A stretch of 64,000 nt of DNA from Dasyornis broadbenti. Lineage: Eukaryota; Chordata; Aves; Passeriformes; Dasyornithidae. Numbering within the stretch: the stretch's first letter is position 1; each line of letters opens with the position of its first letter. The notes under the pieces are model-generated. The model did no database searches, had not been told where the DNA came from, and was given only the letters and a program-made list of their open reading frames with translations. A program made the translations under genes and the position numbers. The stretch spans positions 721,531-785,530 of the forward strand of contig VZRN01006401.1 of assembly GCA_013397935.1 (NCBI GenBank), in the 5' to 3' direction. This document shows, one piece after another, positions 39,401 through 52,700 of this stretch.

Positions 39401-42400
39401 TAGCTGCAGTTTGGTCACAGACTTAGGTAAACCCATGTTTTCCATGAAGTCCCTGCCCCAGTCTTAAACTTTCACTGTTTGAAACTTCAATTAAGTGAAT
39501 CACAAAAGCTGCTTTTAGTCTGAGAGATATGGTTCCCACTCATTGCTGATGTTCTACACAGCTGTAGTAGGTTGCTGTCCTAGGTGAGTCCCCTTACTAA
39601 GGGGGGCTGTCCCTAAGCCAGACAAGTAGAGGGATGTCTTTCCCTAGGAGTCCTTGGTCCTGGATGCTCTTTCTTGCTCTCCCCACCTAAGCCTCTGGTT
39701 TGCCATCCTTCATTTCCAGAAACTGCCTCTTCTGGCTTTGCTCTCTCCCCTGTCCTAACTGATCAGTGGATCCAGCTGTCAGGCACTGGGGAGGAGTGCA
39801 GTCTGTTTTCTTCTACTTGTAACATACGTATTTTGTACAGGGAGAGTTTTCAATCTCTATCTACTTTCCTAGTTCTTCCAAGGCAGAAGGAAGTTGTGGT
39901 GTGATATTAGCTGAAACAAAGCCTGCATTTATTGAACTCATGCAAGTTTCAGCTTCATAACAACAAGCTCAAATTTAGATAAATTCTCCTAGGCTTTGTG
40001 TTTCCTGGAGCAGACCAGACATTTTCAGTCTGCAAGTGGCTTTGATAAAGAGACATCAGCAAATTAATAGTGAGCTCTTGCAGAGCTAGAATTTTTTGGG
40101 AAGAAATAGCAGCAACCTATAGCAGAGCAGAGATGAGACTCTTGCATATGGTGAAAGAACGTTTTTGCAGATGGAGGTTCAGAGGTGTTCTGGGGGCCTG
40201 CTTTGGTTTTGGGGCATTGTCCTGAAACCTTAGTACACTGCTCTAGCTCCTTCTAGGTCTCATGTCATTGTAAAGCTGAGCTAGTTTGGAAAGCAATTGG
40301 GTCAGGAGAGACTGAAAACACTGAATCAGCAGAAAACTGGCTTTTGTGTTCTGAATTTTGAGCCTCTGTTTGTTGAAGGGGTTTCCTATCAGGGGAAGAA
40401 CTTGGTGTACAAGCCTTACTGGCACATAAGAGAGCCACACATAGGTCAATATCATCTAAATGTGAAGAGTTCTTATATCTACCTTATAATCATGTAATTT
40501 CCATTACATAAAATAGGTCATGAACCCAGGGTTCTGCTGAAATGTCTTTCACTGTGCAGTCCTCTGAGTTGCCTAGCTGTGTTTGGCTGTACTAGTCAGT
40601 TTGGAAAAATACTGGGCAAAGGAAACAGTTGGACAACTATTTCACAGTATGGAACAGACATGCTGATTCTTGGAAGTGCCACTTGAAGTTAATTGAAAAC
40701 CTTTGAAGCTTTTTTTTCTGAGTCTTTCTCCACCTACTTTTCGCATAATTGCAACGCTGCTTTAATAGTTTCCAAATTGGTTTAAGGGCATCTAAGATGG
40801 GACGCTCTGCTTGATGTAAACGGTTGTTTGTTAGCAGCAAACCATGGAGGTCAAGCACCCTTCTGCCACAGGAACTGCAGACTTTCAAGGGTGATGTACA
40901 AATACACTTATGTAATGTTTGAGGTTGTTACCAGACTAAAAATATGTGCTGTTTCTTCAGACACTTCGCTTAAAATCTTCAAATCTAATTTGTTGACTCT
41001 AGTTCCCTTAATGTTCCTTTCACAGTGTTTTGTTAGTTACAAGTTTTCTGATCAGCTGCCCACTCCCTTTGCCCCCTGAGACAACTGCGAGCACGGGCTA
41101 AAGGTTGTAGACAGTCTGATGAGGAAATTCATATTCGTGTCAAATGCAGCTGGGGAGCTTCTTCAACAGTTGGAAGTTTTGTATGGTGAGAGGAAGAAAA
41201 CATTTAGGGAGACACTGGTATAAAATACATGGGAAAAATGGGTGCAGCTGTATTCCGTCAAATCTGATGGTGACCAAAATAGCAGGATAAATGCTGTTAA
41301 CATTTAGTTGATACTTTGCTAGTTGATAGAGAAAACATTAAATAAATTTGCTTTTACAGGTTTTATTTACTGTTTGTAAACTATAATGTAAGTGCTATTG
41401 CTCTTGTCTGTCAACAAATTCTATGAAAAATTGATATTCTTGTATTTTATAAAAGAAGCTTTAACCATACTTAGCTCAGTTAAGAATTTAATAGGATACT
41501 CAAGTGCAAAATTCAATTGCTTTAAAATAGAGAATTTCCATCAAGGAAGTTTGTCTAAAAAGGAGTGGAAAAGGCATTTACTTGCCAAGTTCAGGCATCG
41601 TTTCTACTGCAGCTTTTTGATATTCCTGACTTTTAAATAGACTGCAGTCTTTCCCATGCTCTAGGTGCTTGGAATTGAATGTTTTTAGCTACTGCTGACT
41701 GAGAATTGTTAGCCAGTAACTCACAGTGTTGGGCTGATTATTTTAAGACTGGCTTGGATACCTCTGTGTCCAATGTTCCTTAACATTGTACTTTTAGAGA
41801 AAAGTTTTGCATAGTGACTGTTTTGTGGTTGTTCTCTTTTTTTTAATAGCCACATAAATGTCAACAAGCTGGCACACAAGGCAGAGTCGCAGGGTTGTAG
41901 GATAACTGTGTCCAGTATCCTTCTGTCATTCTTGTATTCAGATACCTTCTTAACTTAAACTCTCTATTGGCCAGTATTCTTGTGATTCCTCTATACTTGG
42001 GCCTGGATTTGTGCCATCTATCCCATACATGCTGGTTACTTATTACCGGGCAGGCCTGTCAGTGCCTGAGGATGTAGTGTCCCTCTCTTGGGAAACTTGT
42101 GGCGGGTAAGGCTTTCTCAAAACAAAGGATCATTTGTTGATATGCAGAGCAACAATTCAGAGACAAGAATATTGAGCCAAAAATCTAAATGTGTGTTTTG
42201 TTTTATGTGAATGTCTGTCTTGTTATGAAGCAGAGCAGGCAGTTGTGGGTTGTTTTTTTTCATCAGTGAGCACCCATGCAGAGAGTTAGTCTGTTTTTAG
42301 GACTTCATAAATAGTGCTGCCATTACCCACACACATTCCTGTCCCTTCCACCTCTACCATCCCCTCCCCTGGAAGATTGCATAGACAAGGGATAAAAAGG

Positions 42401-43198
42401 AATTTGGTCATTTGGTGCTTCTGGTAGCTGGTTACGGTCTGTACAATGCTGTGTGCATACATGCAGGTGTCTGATGTGTTTGGAGCAGGTTTAGACCTAC
42501 TATACATTTGATACTTGGGACATCATAGGCAGTACCCAGTGAACTAAGATGGTTCTGGACGCACTGCAACTACATTTCATGTTTTTTTCAAAATTTGTTG
42601 ATATAATATTATATATGCTGCCCACCTGGGCTGTGCCCACATTGCCATGCAGAAACATCCTAACCCTATCCTGTAATTTCTTTCGTAGAGTTTCTCCCTG
42701 GGAACCAGCTCCCCAGCTTGCCTCCAGCTAATTTCTTCTTCCCTCTGCTTTCAGAGCAGCCTGTGTTTGAGGTTCAGAGCCGTTACGAGAATTTGTCCAG
42801 TTGCTGTATCATGTGAAACCGGGCAAAGTCCTCCACTCCTAACATATTTGCTGTACAAGCTTATATGGAGGTTATCTTTCTTTCCTGTTCAGGTCAGCTT
42901 AGGCGTGCTCAGATGATTAATATTGGTTGCTTGTACAAGACCATTTCCCTCAGCCAGGGCAATGTGTTGCCAGAAACAACCTGAAGTCTCAAGTGACTAC
43001 AGTTTAAAACATTCCCTCCCAGCAATGTCTCGACTATTTCAACAAAATAGTGCAGAACAGGTATTAGAAAAGTGCCTGCCTGTGTGTGTAATGCTGCATT
43101 ATTGTTCTATAGCCCTGAGAATGAATTTATTGTATAAGATGTGGCCCTTACATGTGGAAGAAAGAATATAGATGATATTGCAGTATGAATTCAGGTAA

Positions 43199-43260
43199 AT
43201 AAAATAATTTAAAAAAATAATAAAACAAAAAATAAATAAAATAGGGTTTTATTTATTTAT
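43199..43260. repeat. AT-rich low-complexity block
   Basis: About 60 bp made almost entirely of AAATAA and TTTATT motifs; simple sequence. Confidence 0.8.
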
Positions 43261-43274
43261 TCTTACAGAGCAAA

Positions 43275-43306
43275 GAATCACCTCTTGTTGTTACAAGAGG
43301 GGATTC
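43275..43306. repeat. Inverted repeat, 13 pairs with one mismatch
   Basis: GAATC-A-CCTCTTGT (43275-43288) pairs with ACAAGAGG-G-GATTC (43293-43306) around the loop TGTT. Thirteen of fourteen positions are complementary. The arms are shorter than those of a normal pre-miRNA. Confidence 0.75.
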
Positions 43307-43974
43307 AAGGAGCCCTCTCATTTGCCACAATTGAACCTCCCTTTCTGGATCCTGGTTAGTACAAGTTCTACACTTCAGCTGCTAGTTGTGGACATGCAAA
43401 CACCTTGCCTTAGCAAAATAACTCTCATTAGTCTTAAGTTTAAATCTAGACAGATAATGCTCAGGAGTTCTCTCTCCTTCCCTAGCCCAAAGCCTGGATC
43501 TGCCCTGCCAGTCTTTGGTGGTTCAAATCCTAGTGCAGATCCTGACTCTGGTTTCTCTGTGAATCCCTGGTCTAAGCTCACCAGAATGATTTCTCTGGGA
43601 TTCATCTCAGTCTTTTTTGTTTTAGCCATTGTGCAGTGATCCTTAACATTTCCAGACCTATGCTTTGCCAAGTAATTCCTTGTTTGCTGCAGCTCTAAAG
43701 AGTTGGTCTCTGGCCCTTCTTTGCTACAATCCAAATTTGGTTTAGTCTCATCCCTACCAGCTTCAGAGGAGTGTGATGGGACATGTAAATTTCTTTCAAG
43801 TCACATTTCACATTGTTATAATTTGTCACTTATTTATAAATGTAAATTTCATACATAATAGAATGGATTATTTTTGTGGTAGTCTCTCTCAAGAGGAGGA
43901 CTTCTCAGGAAGATGACAAATGCACCCTGATAAAGAGAAATCATCCTCTCTGCTGTTGTTAGTAATATAGGCAA

Positions 43975-44010
43975 GTTAGCAAATGAACCAGAGTTAGCAA
44001 ATGAACCAGA
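43975..44010. repeat. Perfect 18-bp tandem duplication
   Basis: The unit GTTAGCAAATGAACCAGA occurs twice in direct succession with no difference, which suggests a recent slippage or duplication event. Confidence 0.9.
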
Positions 44011-47000
44011 GTTTTTTGCTAGCATTTTAGTTTACAGGCTTCGGTGATCATTGCTGCATCTTCATCAGTAGTGAAAATGAGGTCCTGTTCTGCCCGAGTT
44101 TTCATTTGTTCTGTTGTTTTGCTGACTTGGAATCCCTGCTGAGGGTCCAGAGGGCAGTTGTCATGCTGGTGAGGAGCAGACAGAGAGTTACAGATTTGTA
44201 GCTTTACTGACAAAATGAGAAGGCATTTTGAATACTTATAGCTTCATGTCCAGATTTATAACTTCCTATTTTAATACTATCTTAGTAAAATTGTGTATGT
44301 TTAGTATGGTATGTGTGCATTTTCTTTCACTTCCTTGTACTATACTTGCTTATTTTACATTTGAAAATTGCTACATATCAGGCTTCAATGGTAGCTTGAT
44401 TACAGAATACTGATTCTGATAAATCTGAGAGCATTGTATCTCCTACAGCACATCTGCTGTATGTATTTTGTGTGTGGTTTCAGCATGTGTGAATCTAAGG
44501 GGCTACACAGTCAGTGCTGGCCTTTCCCAGGACTTTGGCAGAATCTATAGTGGGTTTAAAATGCTGTATAGAAAGTAGGCAGGGTGATGTAACAGCAGTA
44601 GGTGGCCTCTTCTCTCACAACAGCAAATGGTTGATTTAAAATTATGATTGTAACAAACAGTAGATTTAAGGCTAAGTTCCAAAATTGTACTTAACTTAAA
44701 AAAAAAATATATATGCTTAACAGTATTTGAACAGAAAGTGCTAGAATTGGTTTCAAGCCTGTTTCGACTTAGTTGCCCTAGAAGATATGCTTTTAAGACG
44801 GTAGGTAGGGGAAGGTATTAACACTTGCATGGTTTAGATGTCACTATTGCAGACAGCAATGTTACAAAGTCCAGAAGAGTATGTAGGTTTATTCAGATCC
44901 TGAGCAGCTCAGTTGCAGAAATCTCCTGTGACTTTACAGTTGTCCTGCAGGGACTCAAAGCCTTTGTGGCCAGTGGAAAAGTGCCAAGGTGGCAGTGGCA
45001 GTAGGAGGATGATAGTCCTGCAGGCAGTTTGGTGCCAGGCCAGTTTGTCCCAGAGGCCTTGAGGGAGCTCTACAAGCTCTGAAGTTATCCAGGATTTAGA
45101 AGGATGCAGAAGATGTGCTATGTTAAACAGGGGCACGTGTACCGTGTCCTTGAAGCACGTGTTGGCAGTGGCACTGCAGTTTGCTGGGGCTCCTCAGAGC
45201 GGGTGTTGGCTGGCGCTGGTCACAGGGCAGGGGTGGCTCCTGATGGGCTGGGAGGCTTCTGCTCCCTGCTGCACCCGCAGTGGGTGTCAGTGACCTCTCA
45301 GCTTTGCTGTAAGAGGAAGAAATGGCATGTAACTGCAAGTGGCAACATAGTAAGACCCACTGTAGGAAATGGTATCGATTCCTGAGTAGGAGACAGGCCA
45401 GATATTTTGGGATTTGTATCAGCAGGAAAGCAGTGCTTTTCTCAGTTCTTCCACTTTAGAAAGTAAAGGCCAAAAAAAATTTGTTTCAAAAACCTTAGCC
45501 ATGTCATCTTCTGAAAATGGGAAGAATGAAGACTACAGTGTTGTCTGAATTTAAACAAAACACCTATACAAATTGCCAAAAATGACAAGAAATAGATGAT
45601 TCATCTGGAACCTTTTTATGATTCTCCTCAAGCAGAGGTCTTAATGGGTTTGTCTCTGAGTACAAAAGCCAAAAGAAACAGATCTGATAAGAAAATGACA
45701 GATTTGGTATTATCTCCTTAACTTGTAACAATCTGATGTAGAATAGTACCTAGAGGATGATCTGTTTGCTTAATGGCTATCATTAAGTCAGTGATGTGGG
45801 TTGCTCTTCTATGATGATGCTGTTTACTTTCATACTTAACTTTTTGCCAATGTAATGTTCTAAAGGAGTTGATAAATCCTATATGATAGTACTGTACTTG
45901 GCTCTATATATTAAGTAAATAAGGAGAGAGATTCAGTATTGAGGAACTTGTGACCCTCCTGTCAAGACAGGTCATTACACGCAATGCAGGGGGAATATAG
46001 CTTTATAGTTATTTGGATTTTTTTTCCTAATTAAAAACTTTGTTTTTCCAAAATTCCCAGATTCAAAAAAATTAATGTGCATTATGTGAGACACAGCTGG
46101 ACTGTGAAAAATGAAAATAAAAGAACTGATTTTTCTTTTTTTTTTTTTTCCAGGCTGTTGCTCTGAGGCACTCTGAGCATGTGCTTGAAAGTGGCAAGTG
46201 TAAGAAGGCCACAAAACAGTTCCCCGAAGTGCAGTTACTGACAGAAGGGTTCCTGAATCTCTAGCAGTAATTCACATTATTAATTTATTACTATTTCACT
46301 TCATTTATCTCATTGTAACAATCAAGCTACAGATAAATAGCTGAGAGTCATCTTGAGGTACACTAAATAGCATGACATTTTGTCACATTCCATTCTTGTT
46401 ACTTGTCTTTTTGGGGAGAAAACATTGAATTTATTTAAAAAAAAAATCCCAAACCACACACAAAAAGAAAACCCACAAAAATATCTTAATTTTTGAATGG
46501 AGTGTGGATGTATGTGAGATTAAGGGTTGACTTGAGTTCTTGACAAAGCATTTTATAAATTTCTAGTTTGTTCCTTGGTGAATGCTCTGCAGAAATAGGC
46601 TTTTTGTATGTTGTTCCTGCAGAATCAAGTCAGGCAGGAGCCTCGGGTCAGAATATCAAGCAATTTTCTTGAAGCACACCTAAGAGTAAGATGAGCTTCT
46701 GGGTTACATGTCTGTATGCTCCAGAGTATGAGAGCAGGTTTTAGTTACAACTTCTTCACCAGATACTTGCACAGCATTTCCTGCACTCTTGCTGTAGCCT
46801 CAGAGCAGTGCAGCTCTGGGTCACAGTCTCAGCCAATTCCAGTAAAAGTGTAACACTCCAGTACTCCTAAAGGCCTTTTTTTTCCCCATGAGCTTGCTGT
46901 TGTGTCTTATTTATGTCGGAAGCTAGTAATGAGATGCATTTCACTGTTTTTTCTTTTATTTTCATATAAAGACTATTTCTGAAGTTAAATGCAGTTTGAA

Positions 47001-47549
47001 AAATAAAAACAAAACAGAAGCCTTAAACTCACAGAGATGATTCAGCTGGCCATCCCTTGCTTTGAAGACATATGTTTGCATTGTGTAAAAGGTTTGTTTG
47101 CAGATGATTGCCCACTGAGTGATAGGGACACTTCCATCCATGCAGGACAGGCCTTCCAAGAGCATCTTCACACGATGGGGGTGAAGCAGGGTCAGACAGC
47201 ATTCCAAGCAGCATAGCAAGTAAGGTACTGAATTGTCTCATTGCTCTTCACTGAATCAGTCATGAGGACTAGGAGTTGCAGGAAGTTCCCAAAGGTATAT
47301 TTTCACTCAGTGGAGACAGGATATTCATCCCTTTTCAGTATTCATCTTGGGGAGAAAGGACACCAGTATAAGTTGGTAAAATGGATCCCAGCTCCAAGGA
47401 GCTGTGAAATACATGTTTGGCATTGGTGTGACCTGGCAGTTTGCTACTAAAGGAAAGAGAGGTGATCTATTTAGGCCAAATCAGTTCTAGACAGCTGTAA
47501 GCTATGTTAAGTTTTATTTTTCTTGTCTGAACTCCAAATATACTTCTTT

Positions 47550-47582
47550 ATTAAGGTTAAACTAGTTTTGTTTAACCTTAAT
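47550..47582. repeat. Perfect 13-bp inverted repeat
   Basis: TTAAGGTTAAAC (47551-47562) and GTTTAACCTTAA (47570-47581) are exact reverse complements around the 7-base spacer TAGTTTT, and the next outer pair A-T also matches. It may be a hairpin or a trace of a small inverted-repeat element; no transposase or target-site duplication is visible. Confidence 0.85.
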
Positions 47583-50500
47583 GCTTATTTAGTACTGAGA
47601 GACTGCAGAGTGACTGGCAGCCCACAGATGTTCATTCCCCAGGGAGTGACAATGTGCAGCTGGACAGCCAATCCCCTCTCTATACATCCTCTAGCCACCA
47701 AAAGATCAGAAGTTGCCTGTGGGTTACCAAGGTCAGCTTTGAAACTAGCTGACGTGGACTTTGATTTTTGGAGAACTGGGTTTGCGGGGCTTGTTAACCA
47801 GAGTATTCTTGTGTGGTGTGTGAGTCTGGACCCACCTCAGAATAGCAGCAGAAGAACCCACAGCCAGCCAGACAAACGACTTCTATAGTTCAGCTGCTCC
47901 CTATCAGCCTAGGAGGAGCTGTGTACCCTCATAAAAGGGGGAAAAATAAGCCAGTAAAATAATCTGGACATTCTTTCAATCTTGTAGGATTTAGATATGC
48001 ATCTTTAATCTACCTATTTGCAGTAGTCTTAGAAACCATACTTCTGTTTTCGTGTCCTTGCCAAAGCACGAATAATCTCAAGATCTAAACTTCTTATAGC
48101 TCCCTAAATTAAACTTTGTACTTCTGCTACCCAATAACTGCAGAACGGAATGTTAAATTTGGACAAGCTGTGCTGACATTAAAAACAAAACAACTTGTGG
48201 TTTAGAGGTGGGAGTGAGCTGTAGAAATCTTAAAGTCAGAAATTACCAGAAGAAGGACTCTTTGGGGGGAGTAAAGAGTCCTAAGTGATGAACCAAGTAG
48301 TTCAGGGAACAAATAAAGGCACTAGAGTTTTTGCAACTTGGTGAGTTCAAGTCAGTCAATTGTGAGAACAGCTCAGGTGAAGCAAAGGAGTCTCACAGCC
48401 TCTTGCAGCTCTCAGAGAAAAGATGGTGTGTCTTTGGTGGGAAGTACAGTGGGCTAGGAATGACCTGATTTATAATTACTCACAAACCACTATGATTACT
48501 TGCAAGTCATTTGCCCATTAAAGCTGAAGATGTTGCCATTAAGAAAGCAGCATGTAAGCAGGATCTAGAAATAGAAAAATAGCATTTCAAGGACAGGTAA
48601 GGTTCAAGAAAAGATAATAAATACAATGTATGAATAGGGTAAGATGTTCAGTCTTAGCCAGCCTTACAATCCTAAAGACTACAAAAGGAAAGCTTCAGTG
48701 TATTGGTCTAAACTTACCTCCTGATGTGGCTAATTGTCAGCCCTGCATTCTAATAAACAGCTTGGTTTTGTTATTATTATAAAAGTATCAGGTGCAATGA
48801 CATTCCTAAAGGGTTCATCCTTTTTGACACATACAGCAAGAATTTAGATTGTACAAAAAAATACAGTTTATTCTCCTCCCTAGAACTGTGTACCAATTCT
48901 AATAATAGAATGAGTTTTTTGAAGACTGACAATCAGATTAAGGTTAAATCAAGAGGAATGTTTTGAAATACTGGCCATTATTCCTTACTTGCATGCTACG
49001 ATGATACATTCTTCTATTTAATTTAAATTCTTTCATCACTGTAATGAATGGTTTGATTGCTGTGCCATATTGTTATCATGATAAAGATTTTTGCTGTTTA
49101 TGCAATAACAAATGTATCATCAAGGGATAGAAGAAATTATTAGACACATATGAAATTTGTTATGGAAAGGGTAGTGGCTGTGGACAACAAGGAGCAAGAG
49201 GAATCCACAGGGAAATGTTCAGAGCGGCCAGTGTGGAGCTGCTTAGTCATTGCTGAAACACCTGATGACTTCATTAATGCACCATATTAGGTGGAGCTAA
49301 AACTAATCCAAATCAGCTTAGAGCCCCAAAGAATTACTTGATTTTACTTATAAATGTTCCTGGGAAAGAATCATCTGATCATCCTCCAAGATACTAATTT
49401 GATGTCCAGGGCATTGCAGTAACAGGCATTTCAAGTGCTCCTGCCTGGGTAGCTGTTCTGTGGAAAGAATTTAAGATCTGGGTTTGCCAGTTCTTTGGAG
49501 TCATAGGTTTGTGCTGAACTTAACTCCACAAGTTGCCTCATTGGACTGAAACACATTGGACTGAAGCAGCCAAGGGCAGACATTTTTGTTTGCAGAATCA
49601 GGCTTTTCACACTGTAGCTGGTTGGTCTCCTTTTAGCTTCCCCAGGACATTTCTTTAAATGTAGCAATAAGGAAAAATTGCGTTTCTGATAACTTAGAGT
49701 GCTCAAATGTTAAATGCCATTTATGCAAGCAACTTTTATGGATGTGCTTGCCATGAAAGAGTATGCTTTCATGCTTTAGGTGGTGTTTGTTTTGAGTATC
49801 TCTCATGCACTCTTTCTGGGTGAAAGGAACTCAGTATCTATCGATATTTTCATGTTAAACATCTGTGGTTGTGTTTTCCTGTAGGAGCATTTCACTAGAT
49901 CTCTGTTTACTTGCATTGATACATGTCAAACATACTGTTGTGTTTCCCCAGGGAACACTCCAGTTATGCAAACCAAACCATGGATCTGTCCCCATGTCCC
50001 CTGGCTGCGCTGCAGTTTGCACTCGTTAGTACCCAAGTGAGCTTTGTGCTAGTCTCAAACCATATTATCTCATGAAATTACTCATGTAATTGGTCATATT
50101 AGTTCACAAATAGGAATAATTTCAGTCTGCAATTGTGTACTGATTTATAGATGAGCAGGTGGCTCAGGTTTGTGTGCGCTCTTTAATTTGGAGGAATTGT
50201 ACTTTGGAAATACTTGTGTGAGGGCTGGGGTGGAGAAAGGTCTTGCAGCAGGCTGGGGTGATGGGATTCTGCTAAGGCAGAAGTATACCTGGGGCTTGAG
50301 CAGGGCTTGTGTACTCTGGCCATATGGGAGAGCTTTTAAGTCCATTATTATTTGTTTGCTGTGGCTGTGCAACTTCCTCTTCCCCTTTGTACACAGTTTT
50401 TCTGACATGCTGTCACTGCCTCCATCTATCCTGATAGAGAAAGCTAAGAACACAATATAATTTCTTACCTTCTGTTGTTGAGTTCGTTGTTTAAAGAGAG

Positions 50501-52228
50501 AGAATTTCTCTTGGATGAGGCCAGAAAAGAATCTGTATCTGCTAAGGTTCCTTCGTATAGGAACAACTGTTAATATAAACAGGCTTCCTCACAAATACCC
50601 AGGCAGGACTAATGGCCACAGTGGGACAAAATATTTTGGAAGTGAGGGAGTGCTGCCCTTCCTCCCCTACCCCTTCTTCCAAGGGTGTTAACAAATTCAT
50701 TGAAGGGGATGACCATTCATCTGTCATCCAGGGAGACTTCTTATGGTGTCACATCTTCTTGCATTTCAGCTTTCAGGTAATTACTCTCCTTTTCAACAGT
50801 TTTTCTGACTGCAAGCCAGTTCTTTGCCTGTGTTGAAAGAGGAGCCCATGCCTTCTTTTTGTTATAACTTGGCCTGAAGTAAGGACGTAAGCAGTGGGAA
50901 TTAAATATTGTTCTTCATTAGTTTATTAGCTCACAAAATGCCACTTTCCTTGCCAGTATTCCATTATTCTTTCTCCATGCTTCTGTTGAGCATTTTATAA
51001 AGTGCAAATAGGTAAGAAGAACACAGTTTCTTCTGGAGAAACTTACCAGCTTCAAGCCAAGGCCCCAGATAAGGATGAAGCTGTGGTATCTGGGCATCTC
51101 TAGGTAATTTAACCTTGTAACTGCTACTAAGCCTTCAGCAGTACAGTATCCCTTGGTTCTCCAGAATTAATTGTGTGACCCAGAGACGTGGTGGTATTTG
51201 AAAAGTAGAGAGGAAAGGGAGCCTTTAAGGCTCTAGAATTAGAGATGTGCAGAACTGCTGCCTTGCATCATGTTGCTGTGTTCCCCTGACAGCACTGTCC
51301 TCAGTGTTTTCTGCATTAAGCTGCAAGGTTTGGTAACAGGAACAGTCTGTGAGCAATTTTGCAGTGTTCAGTTTTACATTTAACAGAAGTGTAAAGTTCA
51401 GTGTCATGGAATTTCCCTGCTTGGTTGTTACAATAACTTGGTACGGCTGAAAACCGCACAGCCTGAATTGTAGGCAGAAACCTTCCTCCCCCTGGTATGT
51501 TCAGGGGTTCAGAGCTGTCCTGGCCCTCTTCCCTTGAAAACTGCAACAGAAGTTCTCCTCTTAGGGTCTACCATATTTTATTTTAATTCAAAATATTTCA
51601 AGGAAAACGATCTAATAGAATGTAACTTTATAATCTTATATTGCTATGAAAGAGAAAAAAAAGTAAAAATCATGTGGGGCAGCTCAGGGACTTGTTTCTT
51701 TTCCAATAATTGATGACATAAAATCACAGACCAAAAGAGGTGGGAGATGCGAGGCATCTGGCAGAGTTTACAGCCCTGGGGGGTCGGCAGGCGCAGCACA
51801 GCCTGCTGCAAACAAAGGCCGAGTGTTTTGCTGATGCGATTGCAAAACATATGTTTGCCCAGGACTGTTATGATCTTGGGAATAGGCAGGAGGCCAGATT
51901 TCTGCAGCAGCAGCGCACTTAGTCACACAAATATCTGCAAAATGTGAACCTCCTGCTATTTCTCGGTTTAAAAGCCGTAATTACTTTGTTGCTTTATGAG
52001 AAGGTAGAAACTCTTGCATAAGGAACAGGAGGGGAGCGGAAAGCATTGTCCAAGGAGGGTTTCTGTCTCTCAGAGGAGAGCAGAACGGAGCCAAGAGGTC
52101 CGGGGCTCGAGGCTGTCCTGCCGGGCTGGGATGGACTGGACGGGGGCTGCTGCCTGTTGTCCTCCCGCCCGGGGCATTTTCTGGCGGGAACTCCCGGGAA
52201 CGCGGTGCCGCCGCAGGGTCGCGGCGAG

Positions 52229-52380
52229 NNNNNNNNNNNNNNNNNNNNNNNNNNNNNNNNNNNNNNNNNNNNNNNNNNNNNNNNNNNNNNNNNNNNNNNN
52301 NNNNNNNNNNNNNNNNNNNNNNNNNNNNNNNNNNNNNNNNNNNNNNNNNNNNNNNNNNNNNNNNNNNNNNNNNNNNNNNN
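52229..52380. other. Assembly gap (152 N)
   Basis: A run of N in the middle of the CpG island, flanked by very GC-rich sequence. The gap size may be an estimate. Any open frame drawn through it is meaningless. Confidence 0.99.
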
Positions 52381-52437
52381 CGGCCTCAGCCCCGCAGCGC
52401 CGGCCGGAGGGTGGCGAGGCCGGGCCGGCAGCACCAG
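52381..52437 (+). other. SESN1: Possible end of a SESN1 first exon after the gap
   Basis: Right after the gap one frame is open for 19 codons, is rich in Arg, Pro and Gly, and ends CAGCACCAG before GTACTC, a plausible donor at 52438. This would leave phase 0, the phase required by the shared exon at 59944. No start codon is visible because the upstream part is in the gap. It could equally be 5' UTR or not transcribed. Confidence 0.25.
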
Positions 52438-52700
52438 GTACTCGCGGGTGGCCGGGATGCTTTCAGCGCCTGTCGCCGCGGCGCTGAGCCTCCCCGGGGG
52501 TGGGGGGTCTCTCTCCCCGCGCGCATCCCCCGGAGAAATCGCTGCTGGAAGGAGGGGCGGGCACCCGGGCAGCCCCCTGCGGATCATCAGCGGGGCTGCG
52601 GAGGCAGCAGCACCGTTTCTTTGCGGGCTCCTCGCTCGGAGGGAGTCGTTTGATAGTTCGCAGGTCCTGTTCAGCCGCGGGATAACCAGCTGCTGCCTGC

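Larger units (their letters stand above)
34461..51700. other. Noncoding DNA, no gene seen
   Basis: About 17 kb with no recognisable exon. It holds a G-run, an AT-rich block, two inverted repeats and an 18-bp duplication that are listed separately, plus a GC-richer patch at about 44.93-45.35 kb in which I recognise no protein or repeat. Overlapping 105- and 119-codon frames at 43.32-43.73 kb show no family features. Confidence 0.55.
51740..52700 (+). promoter_or_regulatory. SESN1: CpG island, probable SESN1 promoter
   Basis: This is the only strongly GC- and CpG-rich block in the window; it is densest from about 52070 to 52680. It contains a GC box GGGGCGGG (52554-52561), CCTCCCGCCCGG (52161-52172) and an E2F-like CTGGCGGGAA (52181-52190). 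It lies 7.5 kb upstream of the first shared SESN1 exon and on a consistent side for a + strand promoter. Sestrin genes use alternative first exons, so an island here is expected. The TATA-like GTTTAAAAG near 51966 may or may not matter. Assignment to SESN1 is inferred from position alone, because no exon reading is certain. Confidence 0.6.
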
